Both the position numbers and the translations under genes were made by a program. From NCBI RefSeq assembly GCF_018305005.1, contig NZ_JAGQEG010000001.1, positions 1 to 64,000 on the forward strand: a stretch of 64,000 nt of DNA. The letters are read 5' to 3'. Source of the DNA: Collimonas silvisoli (GTDB lineage Bacteria > Pseudomonadota > Gammaproteobacteria > Burkholderiales > Burkholderiaceae_D). Position 1 is the first letter of the stretch, and every line of letters begins with the position of its first letter. Below, in pieces: positions 36,501 to 44,930 of the stretch. The notes beneath the pieces were generated by a model that worked only from the letters and a program-made list of their open reading frames with translations, did no database searches and was not told the DNA's origin.

Positions 36501-39500
36501 TGCTGGCGCGCGCCTACGAGCCGCAAGGCGGGCGCGGTGTGGCGGCGGAAACAGCGACGCTGGTATCGGAGTTGCCGTACCTGATCGGTTTCAAGGCTGA
36601 TGGCGCGCTCGACTTCGTGTCGCGCGGCGCGCATCGCACCGCATCGATTATCGCGCTGGATCCGAAAGCGCAGAAGACTGTGGTGTCCGGTCTGACCTTG
36701 CAGCAGATCGAGCGCAAGTATGTCTCGGTACTGACCAAGCAGCAGGACGGCGGTTACAAGTACGAATCGCGTAAGAAGGAAATTCTGCTGAAGGAAACGC
36801 CGTTGGCGATTCCCGCTGCGGGCTTTAGTTTGACGCTCGCTAGCGACACGCCGGGCAACTTCGCTTATGTGATTCGTGATGCCCAGGGCCTGGAATTCAA
36901 CCGTATCGAATATGCGGTGGCCGGGCAGGGTAATGTCACGCGCAGCCTGGAGCGCAACGCCGAGCTGCAACTTACTTTGAACAAGAAGGATTACGTGCCT
37001 GGCGACGATATCGAAGTCAGCATCCGCGCGCCGTATGTCGGCGCCGGCCTGATCACGATCGAGCGCGACAAGGTATTTACTCATCAATGGTTCAAGACCG
37101 ACACCCTGGCGTCGGTGCAGAAGATCCATTTGCCGAAGGTTTTCCAAGGCAACGGCTATATCAGCGTGCAGTTCATCCGCGATCCGTCATCGGATGAAAT
37201 TTTCATGAGCCCGTTGAGCTATGGCGTGGTGCCGTTCGCCACCAGCCTGGCGGCGCGCACCAACAAGCTGACCTTGAATATGCCGGACCTGGTCAAGCCG
37301 GGGCAGCCATTGAAGATCAAGCTGTCGTCTGCGCAGCCGACGCGGGTGGTGGTGTTTGCGGTCGACGAAGGCATCTTGCAGGTGGCGCGTTACCAGATGG
37401 CCGATCCGCTCGGTTTCTTCTTCCAGAAAAAGATGCTGGAAGTGCGCAGCTCGCAGATTCTCGACCTGATCCTGCCTGAGTTCAAGAAACTGTTAGCAGG
37501 CAGTGCGCCGGGCGGTGACGCCGAAGGTGCGCTGGGCAAGCACTTGAATCCGTTCAAGCGCAAGCATGATAAGCCGGCAGTGTACTGGTCGGGAATTGTC
37601 GATGTCGACGGCGACAAGGAGTTCACTTACCAGGTCCCGGATACCTTCAACGGCAGCATGCGGGTGATGGCGGTGGCGGTCAACGACAATACAGTTGGCA
37701 CGGCACAGGGGAAGACGCTGGTGCGCGGCGATTTCGTGATTTCGCCGAACGTGCCGCTGGCGGTGACGCCGGGCGACGAGTTCGATGTCAGCGTCGGCGT
37801 TGCCAATAACGTGGCCGGCTCCGGCAAGGATGCACCGGTGACGTTGACATTGAAAACCTCGCCGCACCTGCAGGTGGTCGGCAGCGATACGCAGACACTG
37901 AAAATCGGTGAAATGCGCGAAGGGGTAGCAACCTATCGGGTCAAGGCAGTCGACGGTGCGCAGGCGATGCTGGGTTCGGCGACGCTGAATTTCACGTCGA
38001 CGCTGGGCAGTAACGCCAGCAAGACCAGCAAGCTGGCCACCGATGTCTCGGTGCGGCCGCCGGTGGCGCGCTACACGCAACTGACTTTGGGTAATTTCAA
38101 TGGTTCGGTGGACGTGCCGTTGAAGCGTTCGCTGTATCCGCAATACCGGCAGCTGGAGGCTGGCGTGTCGTCATTGCCGCTGGTGCTGGCAGGCGGTTTG
38201 TCGAGTTACCTGGCTAACTTTAGTCATCTTTGCAGCGAGCAAATGATCAGTCAGGCGGTGCCGGCGCTGGTCTTGTCCAAGCGCCCCGAGTTCGGTAAAT
38301 CAGACCTCAAGCTGCAAACCGCACGCAGCTTCGACGATGCGCTGAAGGTGTTGCGCACGCGGCAAAATGCGGAAGGCGGATTCGGCTTGTGGGATGCGTC
38401 GGTGCAGGCCGACGAATTCGCCTCGATCTATGCGCTGCACCTTTTGCTGGAGGCGCGCGAACGCGGCGAGGCGGTGCCTGCTGACATGTTGCAGAAGGGC
38501 CTGGATTACGCACAAAAATTAGCGGCCAGCCCGGCCACCGGCCTGCCGCAATTGCGCGTGCGCGCCTACGCCGCATACTTGTTGACGCGGCAGACGGTGG
38601 TCACCACGCCGATCCTGACCAGTATCCGTGAGACGCTGGAAAGCCGCTATCCGAAAGACTGGCAGAACGACTTGGCTGCAGCTTATCTGGCAGCGTCCTA
38701 CCAGTTGCTGAAGCAGGATCGCCTGGCCAGTAACCTGATCGACAAACAGGTGGCGCAACTGGTCAAGCCGGGTCAGTCGTTCGGCTACGACTATTATTAC
38801 GATCCGTTGATTCGCGATGCGCAGGTGCTGTACCTGCTGTCGCGCCATTTCCCGGCGCGGGTCAAGGCCTTGCCGCCGACGGTGATGACGGCGCTGGTCA
38901 AACCGGTGGCGGATGGCAATTTCAACACCTTGTCGAGCGCTTACCTGATCCTGGCTTTCGATGCCTACGCCACGGCAATGGGGCCGGATGCGCTGGGCAA
39001 ATTGTCGATCACTGAAATCGACGCCAGCGGCAAGCAACGGCCGCTGACTTTGCCCAACAACCTGGTGCCGCGCATGGCCTTTACGGCAGGAACGGCCAAG
39101 CTGCGCTTCGGCAGCGACAGCAACCTGCCGGCCTATTACGCGGTGACTGAAACCGGTTTTGACAAGGCGCCGCCGAAAGAGGAGCTGCGTTCCGGCATGG
39201 AAGTGCTGCGCGAGTTTGTCGGTCGCGATGGCAAGCCGGTTACATCGGTCAGCGTCGGCGACGAGCTGACGGTGCGCCTGAAATTCCGCACGGTGGGGCG
39301 CGATTATGTGCCGAACGTGGCGCTGGTGGACTTGACACCGGGTGGCTTCGAGCCGGTGCTTGATACACCGTCTGAACCAGCTGCCGGTACCGCCGAGGGC
39401 AGCGCCGCACAGAGCACCCAGAATGCGGCGCTGGCCGGTTTGGCGGGCGCCAAGTCGAACTGGAATATCGCCTACGCCGATGTGCGTGAAGACCGGGTGG

Positions 39501-39676
39501 TGTTCTATGGCACGGTGGGCAAGGATTTCGGTGAGATCACCTATCGCATCAAGGCCACCAACAGCGGTCGTTTCACGGTGCCCCCGGCGTATGCCGAATC
39601 GATGTATGAGCGTAATGTGCAGGCTCGTTCGGCGGCCGGCCAGAGCCTGACGGTGGATGCGCCGGGCAAGAAGTAA
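33581..39676 (+). CDS. Bacterial alpha-2-macroglobulin, membrane-anchored
   Basis: A 2031-aa periplasmic protease-trapping protein. Two N-terminal hydrophobic segments (about 24-45 and 73-95) replace the lipobox used by many relatives. MG domains follow (DRGIYRPGDTFHIGMIAK is the MG-domain block typical of the family, MG3/MG4 junction), then the A2M block (VFAVDEGILQVARYQMADPL) and the thioester domain with CSEQ, Cys at residue 1551, plus the alpha/alpha toroid (LRTRQNAEGGFGLWDAS). An Asp/Gly/Asn-rich insert lies at about 615-650. The thioester can covalently trap attacking proteases. pbpC follows 41 bases later, the classical pairing for protection plus wall repair. Confidence 0.96.
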   Translation: MQQADDAKSSANKLLRFFSSVPAVICKILRPLWMLVIWLLNLVFGKISWQAPGWASWSRRKGQVAISVVRRKPSYFLLGLLCVLLLTGGGWYGYHWWQAQPKPVEVVFKVNNPGRTEIEQEDPANRLPKPLRISFDHSVATLAGVGKDVAEGVTVSPAIAGVWHWNDDKTLSFAPAEDWPVGSEFQVSFDKKLFSPEVRLAQYDTKFSSPPFKIDVARSEFYQDPVNPAVKQAVIELHFSHPVNSAELEKRIELQLEQQSAGVLGIGKETTPFTVGYDKLKLSAYIRSVNLPIPKDSSSLSFTLDKGVPAARGGTPSGNPLGAKIAVPGLYSLAITDMTPQVVTNDKNEPEQVLLLNTTATVHEREMKKAISAWVLPKTHPDSNGVLKPASDDDTPEEWDVSEITPAILKQSTRLALEQIPAEHEFTDVHSFKYHADVSAQIYVQVEAGVKSFGGYVLGKTDRRVVTVPPFPAELKILSQGALLTMSGEKKVAVLVRDLPGVKIEIGRVLTTQLQHLVSQSDGNFANPEFYDRFGPDNLTERFESKIPLPDLERGRAHYEAVDMNQYLKGDAEGGARRGVFLLTVTGYDPAAEARAKKEEARNQRQPGEPAADDNAADCGDNCGDQGNANGENGDSGNDAPPESKVDKRLVIVTDLGILVKKSLDGSQDVFVQSIFNGKPVDGATVDIVGKNGVTLFSQATDAAGRAHFAKIEGLSRERAPLMVLVRKAGDLSFMPLNKTDRALDMSRFDVGGIKNAAVADQVSAYLFSDRGIYRPGDTFHIGMIAKSANWGGSITGLPLEAEVLDARGLTVKREKIKLPPGGFSELSYTTQESTPTGTYNVNLYLVRDGKAGAQVGSISVKVQEFQPDRMKVTAKFNAAASEGWLNPKDLKLLVNAQNLFGTAAENRRVTAELTLSPAFPAFRQFPDYKFYDPQRAKDGYSGELGDQTTDDKGDAVFDLGLSKYAKATYRLQVLARAYEPQGGRGVAAETATLVSELPYLIGFKADGALDFVSRGAHRTASIIALDPKAQKTVVSGLTLQQIERKYVSVLTKQQDGGYKYESRKKEILLKETPLAIPAAGFSLTLASDTPGNFAYVIRDAQGLEFNRIEYAVAGQGNVTRSLERNAELQLTLNKKDYVPGDDIEVSIRAPYVGAGLITIERDKVFTHQWFKTDTLASVQKIHLPKVFQGNGYISVQFIRDPSSDEIFMSPLSYGVVPFATSLAARTNKLTLNMPDLVKPGQPLKIKLSSAQPTRVVVFAVDEGILQVARYQMADPLGFFFQKKMLEVRSSQILDLILPEFKKLLAGSAPGGDAEGALGKHLNPFKRKHDKPAVYWSGIVDVDGDKEFTYQVPDTFNGSMRVMAVAVNDNTVGTAQGKTLVRGDFVISPNVPLAVTPGDEFDVSVGVANNVAGSGKDAPVTLTLKTSPHLQVVGSDTQTLKIGEMREGVATYRVKAVDGAQAMLGSATLNFTSTLGSNASKTSKLATDVSVRPPVARYTQLTLGNFNGSVDVPLKRSLYPQYRQLEAGVSSLPLVLAGGLSSYLANFSHLCSEQMISQAVPALVLSKRPEFGKSDLKLQTARSFDDALKVLRTRQNAEGGFGLWDASVQADEFASIYALHLLLEARERGEAVPADMLQKGLDYAQKLAASPATGLPQLRVRAYAAYLLTRQTVVTTPILTSIRETLESRYPKDWQNDLAAAYLAASYQLLKQDRLASNLIDKQVAQLVKPGQSFGYDYYYDPLIRDAQVLYLLSRHFPARVKALPPTVMTALVKPVADGNFNTLSSAYLILAFDAYATAMGPDALGKLSITEIDASGKQRPLTLPNNLVPRMAFTAGTAKLRFGSDSNLPAYYAVTETGFDKAPPKEELRSGMEVLREFVGRDGKPVTSVSVGDELTVRLKFRTVGRDYVPNVALVDLTPGGFEPVLDTPSEPAAGTAEGSAAQSTQNAALAGLAGAKSNWNIAYADVREDRVVFYGTVGKDFGEITYRIKATNSGRFTVPPAYAESMYERNVQARSAAGQSLTVDAPGKK

Positions 39677-39717
39677 CATGGCAGAGAGCAGTAATTGCGG
39701 CCGGAGTGTGGCATAGA

Positions 39718-42099
39718 ATGTTGACTGGAAAATCAGTGGCAGTCATGGTGCGTCGTCATCGGTGGATGTTGCTCGGTATCGCCGTGGCTGCACTGCTGTT
39801 GATCGGTTTGCGCCTGTGGCCGCATGCACCGCTGCGGGCCGCGGTCAGCACGTCTACTGCGGTCTATGCCAAGGATGGCCAGTTGTTGCGTCTGGCGCTG
39901 GCGCCGGATGAGCAGTATCGGCTGTGGGTTGCGTTGAGCGATATCGATCCGCGCCTGGCGCAAGCGGTGCAGCTGTACGAGGATCGCTGGTTCTACTGGC
40001 ATCCCGGCATCAATCCGGTGGCGCTGGGAAGGGCGGTTTCGTCAACCTATGGCGGCGGCATGCGCCTGGGCGCGTCCACCATCACGATGCAATTGGCGCG
40101 GCGCCTGTACGGTATCCAGAGCCAGAATGTCGGTGGCAAACTGCAGCAACTGGCGGCAGCAGTGTGGCTGGAGGTACGCTACAGCAAGCGCGAGATACTG
40201 GAAGCCTATCTGAACCTGGCGCCCTACGGCGGCAATGTCGAAGGAGTGGCGGCGGCGAGTCTGATCTATTTCCACAAGCGCGCTGAACACCTGACCTTGC
40301 CAGAAATCCTAACTTTGGCGGTGATCCCGCAAAATCCATCCAAGCGCGGCGGCATGTCGCGCCTTGGTGGCGGCTTGCAGCATGAGAAAACCCGCGACCA
40401 GGCGCGCCGCCGGCTGGCGCAAATCTGGCTCGGCCAGTACCCCGATGCACGCCGCTACCAAGCTGATCTGGAGGCGCGGGTCCCGCTGTATTCAACCAGC
40501 AGTGCGCCATTCCTGGCACCACATGTCAGCGACTATCTGTTGCGCACCAAGCCTGCCGGTGAGATCTGGTCGAGCATTGACCTGCAACTGCAGGACACGC
40601 TGGAGCGTATTCTCGCCCAGTTTGTCGCCAATCATCGCGGCGTCGGCGTCAATAACGCGGCGGCGATGCTGATTGACCGGGGCAGCGGCGAGGTGCGGTC
40701 GGTGGTCGGCTCCGCCAATTATTTCGATCCCGGCATCGATGGCCAGGTCAACGGCACGCAAGCCAAGCGCTCGCCCGGCTCGACCCTGAAACCGTTCATC
40801 TACGGCATGGGACTCGACCAGGGCCTGCTGCATCCGATGACGATCCTGAAAGATGCACCAACTACCTTCGGCCCCTTCAGCCCGGAGAATTTCGACGGCC
40901 GCTTCGTCGGTCCGATCGCGGCCCAGGATGCGTTGGTGCGCAGCCGTAACATCCCGGCGGTGGCGCTAGCCTCGAAACTGGCGCAGCCCAGCCTGTACGA
41001 ATTCCTGCAGCAGGCCGGAGTCAGCAAGCTGGCTTCGGAAAAGCATTACGGATTGGCGCTGGCGCTGGGCGGCGGCGAGCTGACCATGGAGGAACTGGCG
41101 CGCCTGTATCTGATGCTGGCCAGTGGCGGCGTGCTGCGGCCGTTGCATTATGAACGGCAGGCGCCGGATGCGCGCGAGGCGCACCAAGAAAACAAACGTC
41201 TGCTGTCGGAAGAAGCCGCCTTCATCACGCTGCAAATGTTGCAAACCAATCCGCGTCCCGATACCGGTGAACCGGGCGCGCCAGCCATTGCCTGGAAGAC
41301 CGGTACATCGTGGGGTTTTCGCGACGCCTGGAGCGCCGGCGTGTTCGGCAACTATGTGCTGCTGGTCTGGGTCGGCAATTTCGACGGCAGCGGTAATCCG
41401 GCTTTCGTCGGTGTGCAAACAGCGGCCCCGCTGTTTTTCAAGATTGTCGACAGCATGCTTGCGCAACGGCTCGATTCCGGAGTATCCCTACCGGCTCCGC
41501 AGGCGGTGCCGGCCGGTGTTAAACGGGTCGAAGTTTGTCGCGCCAGCGGCGACCTGCCAAACGACTTATGCAAGGACCGGGTACAGACCTGGTTCATCCC
41601 CGGTAAATCGCCGATCCGCATCAGTAACCTGCATCGCGCCGTCAGGATCGACAACCGCACTGGCCTGGCGACCTGTACGGACGGGCCGTTTACCCGCACC
41701 GAAGTGTTCGAATTCTGGCCGACAGACATGCAACGGCTGTTCCGCGAAGCCGGCATGCCGCGCCGCCAGCCGCCGACCCAGCCGGATTGCAGCCAGCTCA
41801 ACACGCAGCAGCAAGGGCCGCAGCCGACGGACGACGATGGTCCGTCGATCATTTCGCCCAACAGCGGCGCCACCTATACCTTGCAACTCTCGAAAATGAC
41901 ACCGATCGCGTTGCGCGCCAACGCCACCTCGGCGCAGGATATGCTGTTCTGGTTCGCCAACGGCGGCCTGATCGGCAAGGCGCGCGCCGTCGACAGTCTT
42001 GGCTGGTTGCCGGGTGCGCCAGGCCGTTACCAGCTGCGGGCGATCGACCAAGAGGGACGGGCGGACGGCCGTGAGGTCGAAGTGGAGTTTATTCCTTGA
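39718..42099 (+). CDS. pbpC: Penicillin-binding protein 1C
   Basis: A bifunctional peptidoglycan synthase anchored by one N-terminal span. The glycosyltransferase GT51 domain shows YEDRWFYWHPG (Glu88) and ASTITMQLARRLYG; the transpeptidase domain shows SPGSTLKPF (Ser355 and Lys358) and KTGTS (527-531). The C-terminal BiPBP_C domain (DGPSIISPNSGATYTLQLS) ends the protein. From ATG 39718 the length is 793 aa; GTG 39706 would add four residues. It is coupled in position with the alpha-2-macroglobulin gene. Confidence 0.96.
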   Translation: MLTGKSVAVMVRRHRWMLLGIAVAALLLIGLRLWPHAPLRAAVSTSTAVYAKDGQLLRLALAPDEQYRLWVALSDIDPRLAQAVQLYEDRWFYWHPGINPVALGRAVSSTYGGGMRLGASTITMQLARRLYGIQSQNVGGKLQQLAAAVWLEVRYSKREILEAYLNLAPYGGNVEGVAAASLIYFHKRAEHLTLPEILTLAVIPQNPSKRGGMSRLGGGLQHEKTRDQARRRLAQIWLGQYPDARRYQADLEARVPLYSTSSAPFLAPHVSDYLLRTKPAGEIWSSIDLQLQDTLERILAQFVANHRGVGVNNAAAMLIDRGSGEVRSVVGSANYFDPGIDGQVNGTQAKRSPGSTLKPFIYGMGLDQGLLHPMTILKDAPTTFGPFSPENFDGRFVGPIAAQDALVRSRNIPAVALASKLAQPSLYEFLQQAGVSKLASEKHYGLALALGGGELTMEELARLYLMLASGGVLRPLHYERQAPDAREAHQENKRLLSEEAAFITLQMLQTNPRPDTGEPGAPAIAWKTGTSWGFRDAWSAGVFGNYVLLVWVGNFDGSGNPAFVGVQTAAPLFFKIVDSMLAQRLDSGVSLPAPQAVPAGVKRVEVCRASGDLPNDLCKDRVQTWFIPGKSPIRISNLHRAVRIDNRTGLATCTDGPFTRTEVFEFWPTDMQRLFREAGMPRRQPPTQPDCSQLNTQQQGPQPTDDDGPSIISPNSGATYTLQLSKMTPIALRANATSAQDMLFWFANGGLIGKARAVDSLGWLPGAPGRYQLRAIDQEGRADGREVEVEFIP

Positions 42100-42118
42100 T
42101 GCGATTGTGTGATCACCT

Positions 42119-42308
42119 AGAGGCAATAGTCCTGCTGTTCATCCTGCGGACTTATCAAGAGCGCCTGAATTACTTACGTGGTTGGAAACGATGGATTTGG
42201 GAACCCGCTTGATTGCGTTTTTTCCAGTGATGTCATGGCCCAGATAACATTCAGAACTAGACATTTCCCGCAGCAGCGCAATTTCATCTATCTGAAAAAT
42301 CCTAGCTT
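42119..42308 (+). repeat. Diverged 190-bp duplicated segment, copy 2 (GlsB gene remnant)
   Basis: Matches 26728-26916. It begins with what was the 3' end of a GlsB/YeaQ gene (TCCTGCTGTTCATCCTGCGG) and continues through the degraded terminator region (CCCGCTTGATTGCG, stem lost). It lies 20 bases after the pbpC stop. No open frame remains. Confidence 0.75.
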
Positions 42309-42327
42309 GGCGATCTGGGCGAATCGA

Positions 42328-43110
42328 TCATTTTCCGTCGTGCTGAGTCTTCTGTTGTACTTCATCTGCTGACTCATAGTTGGCGCCAACCGATGAACGA
42401 ATATCTTCTCCCGTCGACACATCGATTCCTTCATCGAGTTGACGGCGCACCCAACTGACTTCGCTATACGATAACCGGCGGACTTCGACCTGCGTGGTGC
42501 CACTGTGGACGAAACCGAGTTGTTTCGCCGCAGCGTAAGAGACATCGAGAATCCGTTTGCTGCGATATGGCCCGCGGTCGGTCACCTTGAGCAGCGCTAC
42601 CTTGTTGTTGCGGACATTGCGCACCAGTACCCAACTGAGCAGTGGCAGATGGGGATGTGCCGCCGTCATTGAATACATATTGAAGCGTTCACCGTCCGCC
42701 GATTTATGTCCATGAAAACCCGGACCATACCAGGAAGCCGTACCGCGCTGGACAACGGTGCCGAGATCGGGGCGCAAGCGCATACCTTCATCGAGACGAA
42801 GGCTTTGATCGGATGTTACTGTATGTTCGTTCGACAGGTCTTGATCGCTGGATGCATCAGGAACTGATGGCGGCATCGATTCGCTGTAGAAAAAAGAATT
42901 GGGGATGGAACTTGAAATGGCGGCTGTCCCGTCGACTGCTGGCGCATCTTCCGACATGCGATGCACAGAAGGTTTGTCCGGGGGCGTATCCGCCCCGGCA
43001 GGGATGATCGCTGAGGCTGCCAGCAATAAAATGAGATGGCGGGCGAGCAAGAATGGCGACCAAAACGAGCGAGCCCCTGGCGTGATTTCAAGCGGCTTGC
43101 CTGACATCAT
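42328..43110 (-). CDS. rlpA: RlpA-type DPBB septal-ring protein
   Basis: A 260-aa exported protein. After a hydrophobic N-terminal segment ([20 protein letters not shown]) and a Ser/Pro-rich linker, the RlpA double-psi beta-barrel is clear: [20 protein letters not shown], then [20 protein letters not shown] and [19 protein letters not shown]. RlpA proteins bind or cleave denuded glycan at division sites. No SPOR domain and no lipobox are present. The ATG overlaps the stop of the HU gene (TGA 43109-43107, ATG 43110-43108), so the two are likely co-translated. Confidence 0.88.
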   Translation of the reverse strand: MMSGKPLEITPGARSFWSPFLLARHLILLLAASAIIPAGADTPPDKPSVHRMSEDAPAVDGTAAISSSIPNSFFYSESMPPSVPDASSDQDLSNEHTVTSDQSLRLDEGMRLRPDLGTVVQRGTASWYGPGFHGHKSADGERFNMYSMTAAHPHLPLLSWVLVRNVRNNKVALLKVTDRGPYRSKRILDVSYAAAKQLGFVHSGTTQVEVRRLSYSEVSWVRRQLDEGIDVSTGEDIRSSVGANYESADEVQQKTQHDGK

Positions 43111-43391
43111 TTCTTCTTTTTATTCACGGCGTTTTTGAATCCCTTGCCAGCCGTGAATTTGACGGTTTTAGCGGCAGCAATCTTAATCTCTTCACCAGTG
43201 CGTGGATTGCGGCCAACGCGTGCGGCGCGTTTGCCTGAAGAAAACGAACCGAATCCGATCAATTGCACGGTATCGCTTTTGGTTACGGCCTTGATCACAT
43301 GGTCTATTACCGAATCCAGCACGCGTTGGGCACCGGCTTTCGAAATGTCGGCATCGGCGGCAATGGCGTCGATCAATTCAGTCTTATTCAT
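43107..43391 (-). CDS. HU-family histone-like DNA-binding protein
   Basis: A 94-aa basic protein that bends and compacts [23 protein letters not shown], then [40 protein letters not shown] and GKGF show the dimerisation helices, the beta arms with NPRTG and the Lys-rich end KKKK. ATG 43391 was chosen for the family start and AGGAAG upstream; the open frame extends further but without family features. Its overlap with rlpA is unusual for an HU gene. Confidence 0.95.
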   Translation of the reverse strand: MNKTELIDAIAADADISKAGAQRVLDSVIDHVIKAVTKSDTVQLIGFGSFSSGKRAARVGRNPRTGEEIKIAAAKTVKFTAGKGFKNAVNKKKK

Positions 43392-43617
43392 AGCGTTACT
43401 TCCTATAAAAATGTGAGTTGCAAATTCAAACGGCGTATCCGCTTTAAATCGGCAGCCTAGGTGAGCGTACAGTCTATTGAAAGAACGATTGTCAAAGTAT
43501 GGATTTTTCAATTGTTCACATTGCTGGGTCAACAGCTTTTAACTTGCTCACGTTATCGAGGCATGTAGGAAGAGCCTACATAAGAAGTGCCTACAATCAC
43601 CAAAGGATGGATACACC

Positions 43618-43980
43618 ATGAACAAGCTTATTTCCGCCGTCGTTGTCGCAACGTTTGCCATCGGTACTGCATATGCTCAAATCCCAGCTAAAGTGGACGT
43701 CAATGCCATGGCAAATGGCGCAGTCGATGCGGCTAAGACCTCTGCAACTACAACCGCTAAAACGGCGGCGACCAATGTCGCAAGCAATGCAACATCGGCT
43801 GTTGCCGCTCAAGTGGATGCCAAAACAAACCACGTTGGCGCTCTGCCGGTGAGTGCGCCATCTGCTGCCGTAAAAAAGGCTGCGGACAATGACAAACTCG
43901 TGAAAACCACCGCGCATAAAAAACATATGAAAAGGCATCACAAGAAATCATCTGCCGATGCGACGAAGGCGGGAGTTTGA
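43618..43980 (+). CDS. Secreted Ala/Lys/His-rich small protein
   Basis: The 120-aa product has a Sec signal (MNKLISAVVVATFAIGTAYA, cut before QIPAK). The mature part is Ala/Thr-rich and ends in a strongly basic stretch with HKKHMKRHHKKS. The composition recalls acid-shock (Asr-like) and other periplasmic buffering proteins, but no certain family can be named. AAGGATGG precedes the ATG. A strong terminator follows. A broken second copy lies directly downstream. Confidence 0.75.
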   Translation: MNKLISAVVVATFAIGTAYAQIPAKVDVNAMANGAVDAAKTSATTTAKTAATNVASNATSAVAAQVDAKTNHVGALPVSAPSAAVKKAADNDKLVKTTAHKKHMKRHHKKSSADATKAGV

Positions 43981-44002
43981 TTGTAAAAAAATCGTTGATG
44001 TG

Positions 44003-44034
44003 AAAAAGGCCCTGCAGCATTGCAGGGCCTTTTT
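44003..44034 (+). terminator. Strong Rho-independent terminator
   Basis: A perfect 14-bp stem (AAAAAGGCCCTGCA with TGCAGGGCCTTTTT) and a GCAT loop. The A/T ends make it usable in both directions, but nothing on the minus strand needs it. It ends the transcript of the secreted protein gene at 43618. Confidence 0.92.
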
Positions 44035-44044
44035 ATGTCGGTTG

Positions 44045-44233
44045 TCTGGATCAGACGTGAAAACAGCCAAGGTTGAAGCCAAAGCCGACGTCAAGACGGA
44101 TGCCAAAGCATCGGATACCTAGAGCAAAAAAGTGAAAGCCCATCATAAAGCTGCAAAGGCCAAGGCGAAAGCACCTTTCGCTGAAACCAAGGTAGATCCG
44201 AAGGTGGATACCAAGGCAGTCGCGCCTAAGTAA
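44045..44233 (+). pseudogene. Broken second copy of a Lys/Ala-rich secreted protein gene
   Basis: One frame reads VKTAKVEAKADVKTDAKASD, a TAG stop, then SKKVKAHHKAAKAKAKA and ETKVDPKVDTKAVAPK before its final stop. The KVKAHHK block recalls the basic end of the gene upstream. The signal peptide and start are lost; the first remnant codons directly follow the terminator at 44003-44034. It keeps its own terminator at 44255. Confidence 0.65.
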
Positions 44234-44254
44234 TCAAATCAATTACCATCGAAG

Positions 44255-44284
44255 GAGACAGGTTTCGACCTGTCTCTTTTTTTT
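44255..44284 (+). terminator. Rho-independent terminator with UUCG loop
   Basis: A 9-bp stem GAGACAGGT / ACCTGTCTC (44255-44263, 44268-44276) closed by a TTCG tetraloop and followed by eight T. It belongs to the pseudogene just upstream. Confidence 0.92.
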
Positions 44285-44472
44285 CGACGAAATATTCGAT
44301 TGCGGTAGTTATAGACATATTAGCGCTTTTAAAGCCCGCAAAAATCTGATTTTTTGCGAGACGAATCAACTTCTCCGCTCGGTACCCAACCCCAACTTCT
44401 TCAACACGCAGCCTATCCCGCTATCGACCATCTCATCAGCCGTGCTACGTAAGCGCCGGGCCATATTTGTGA

Positions 44473-44524
44473 CTGAGATTTGACAATGGCTGACACATTT
44501 CCAATTTAAAAGAAGTTACATTGA
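44473..44524 (+). repeat. 52-bp dispersed repeat, copy B
   Basis: Near-identical to 24387-24438 and 46257-46308; contains TGACAATGGCTGACA (44481-44495). It ends 80 bases before the ATG of HTH-like paralogue 5, and its last bases provide a TTG in frame with that gene. Confidence 0.72.
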
Positions 44525-44604
44525 CGGATTACATGGCGCATCGGACGTTGCAAGCGTATAGCTTGAAGCTCCGTTTATCAACCCATGATGGAGTCAAATC
44601 GATT

Positions 44605-44922
44605 ATGAGCATCAATACTTTCCCAGACCCGTTCGAAAGCAAAAAACTCGATGAGCCGGTAGCTTACGATCCAGGTCATCTGCTGGACGCATTGATCGAA
44701 AAACTACGATTAAAAAACGATGCTGCATTGTGTCGCCGGCTTGGAATTCGTCAATCAATAATCAGTAAAATCCGACATCGTCGTTTGCCGGTAGGGGCAT
44801 CAATCCTGATCCGGATGCATGAAGAGAGCGAACTGACAATCGCTGAATTACGTGCACTGTTGGGGGACCGTCGCAAGAAATTCCGGATCAGCGACAAGCA
44901 ATTTAAGCCTAAACAAGATTGA
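44605..44922 (+). CDS. Small HTH-like protein, paralogue 5
   Basis: A 105-aa product closest to paralogue 2: YDPGHLLDALIEKLRLKNDA, ALCRRLGIRQSIISKIRHRR, LPVGASILIRMHEESELTIA, ELRALLGDRRKKFRISDKQF, KPKQD. The region from the putative recognition helix to the end is almost unchanged from paralogue 2, while IRQSI is its own. ATG 44605 was chosen; the frame is open back to the TTG in the 52-bp repeat. GGAG lies 14 bases upstream of the ATG. It stands 13 kb from the other four. Confidence 0.75.
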   Translation: MSINTFPDPFESKKLDEPVAYDPGHLLDALIEKLRLKNDAALCRRLGIRQSIISKIRHRRLPVGASILIRMHEESELTIAELRALLGDRRKKFRISDKQFKPKQD

Positions 44923-44930
44923 TGGTTTGA

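Noticed and set aside
35870-37147. 425-aa minus-strand frame inside the alpha-2-macroglobulin gene
   Set aside because: Shadow frame; composition typical of reverse translation of a GC-rich gene.
43003-43391. Longer HU frame back to 43532
   Set aside because: The extra 47 residues are unlike HU; the family start MNKTELI with AGGAAG is at 43391.
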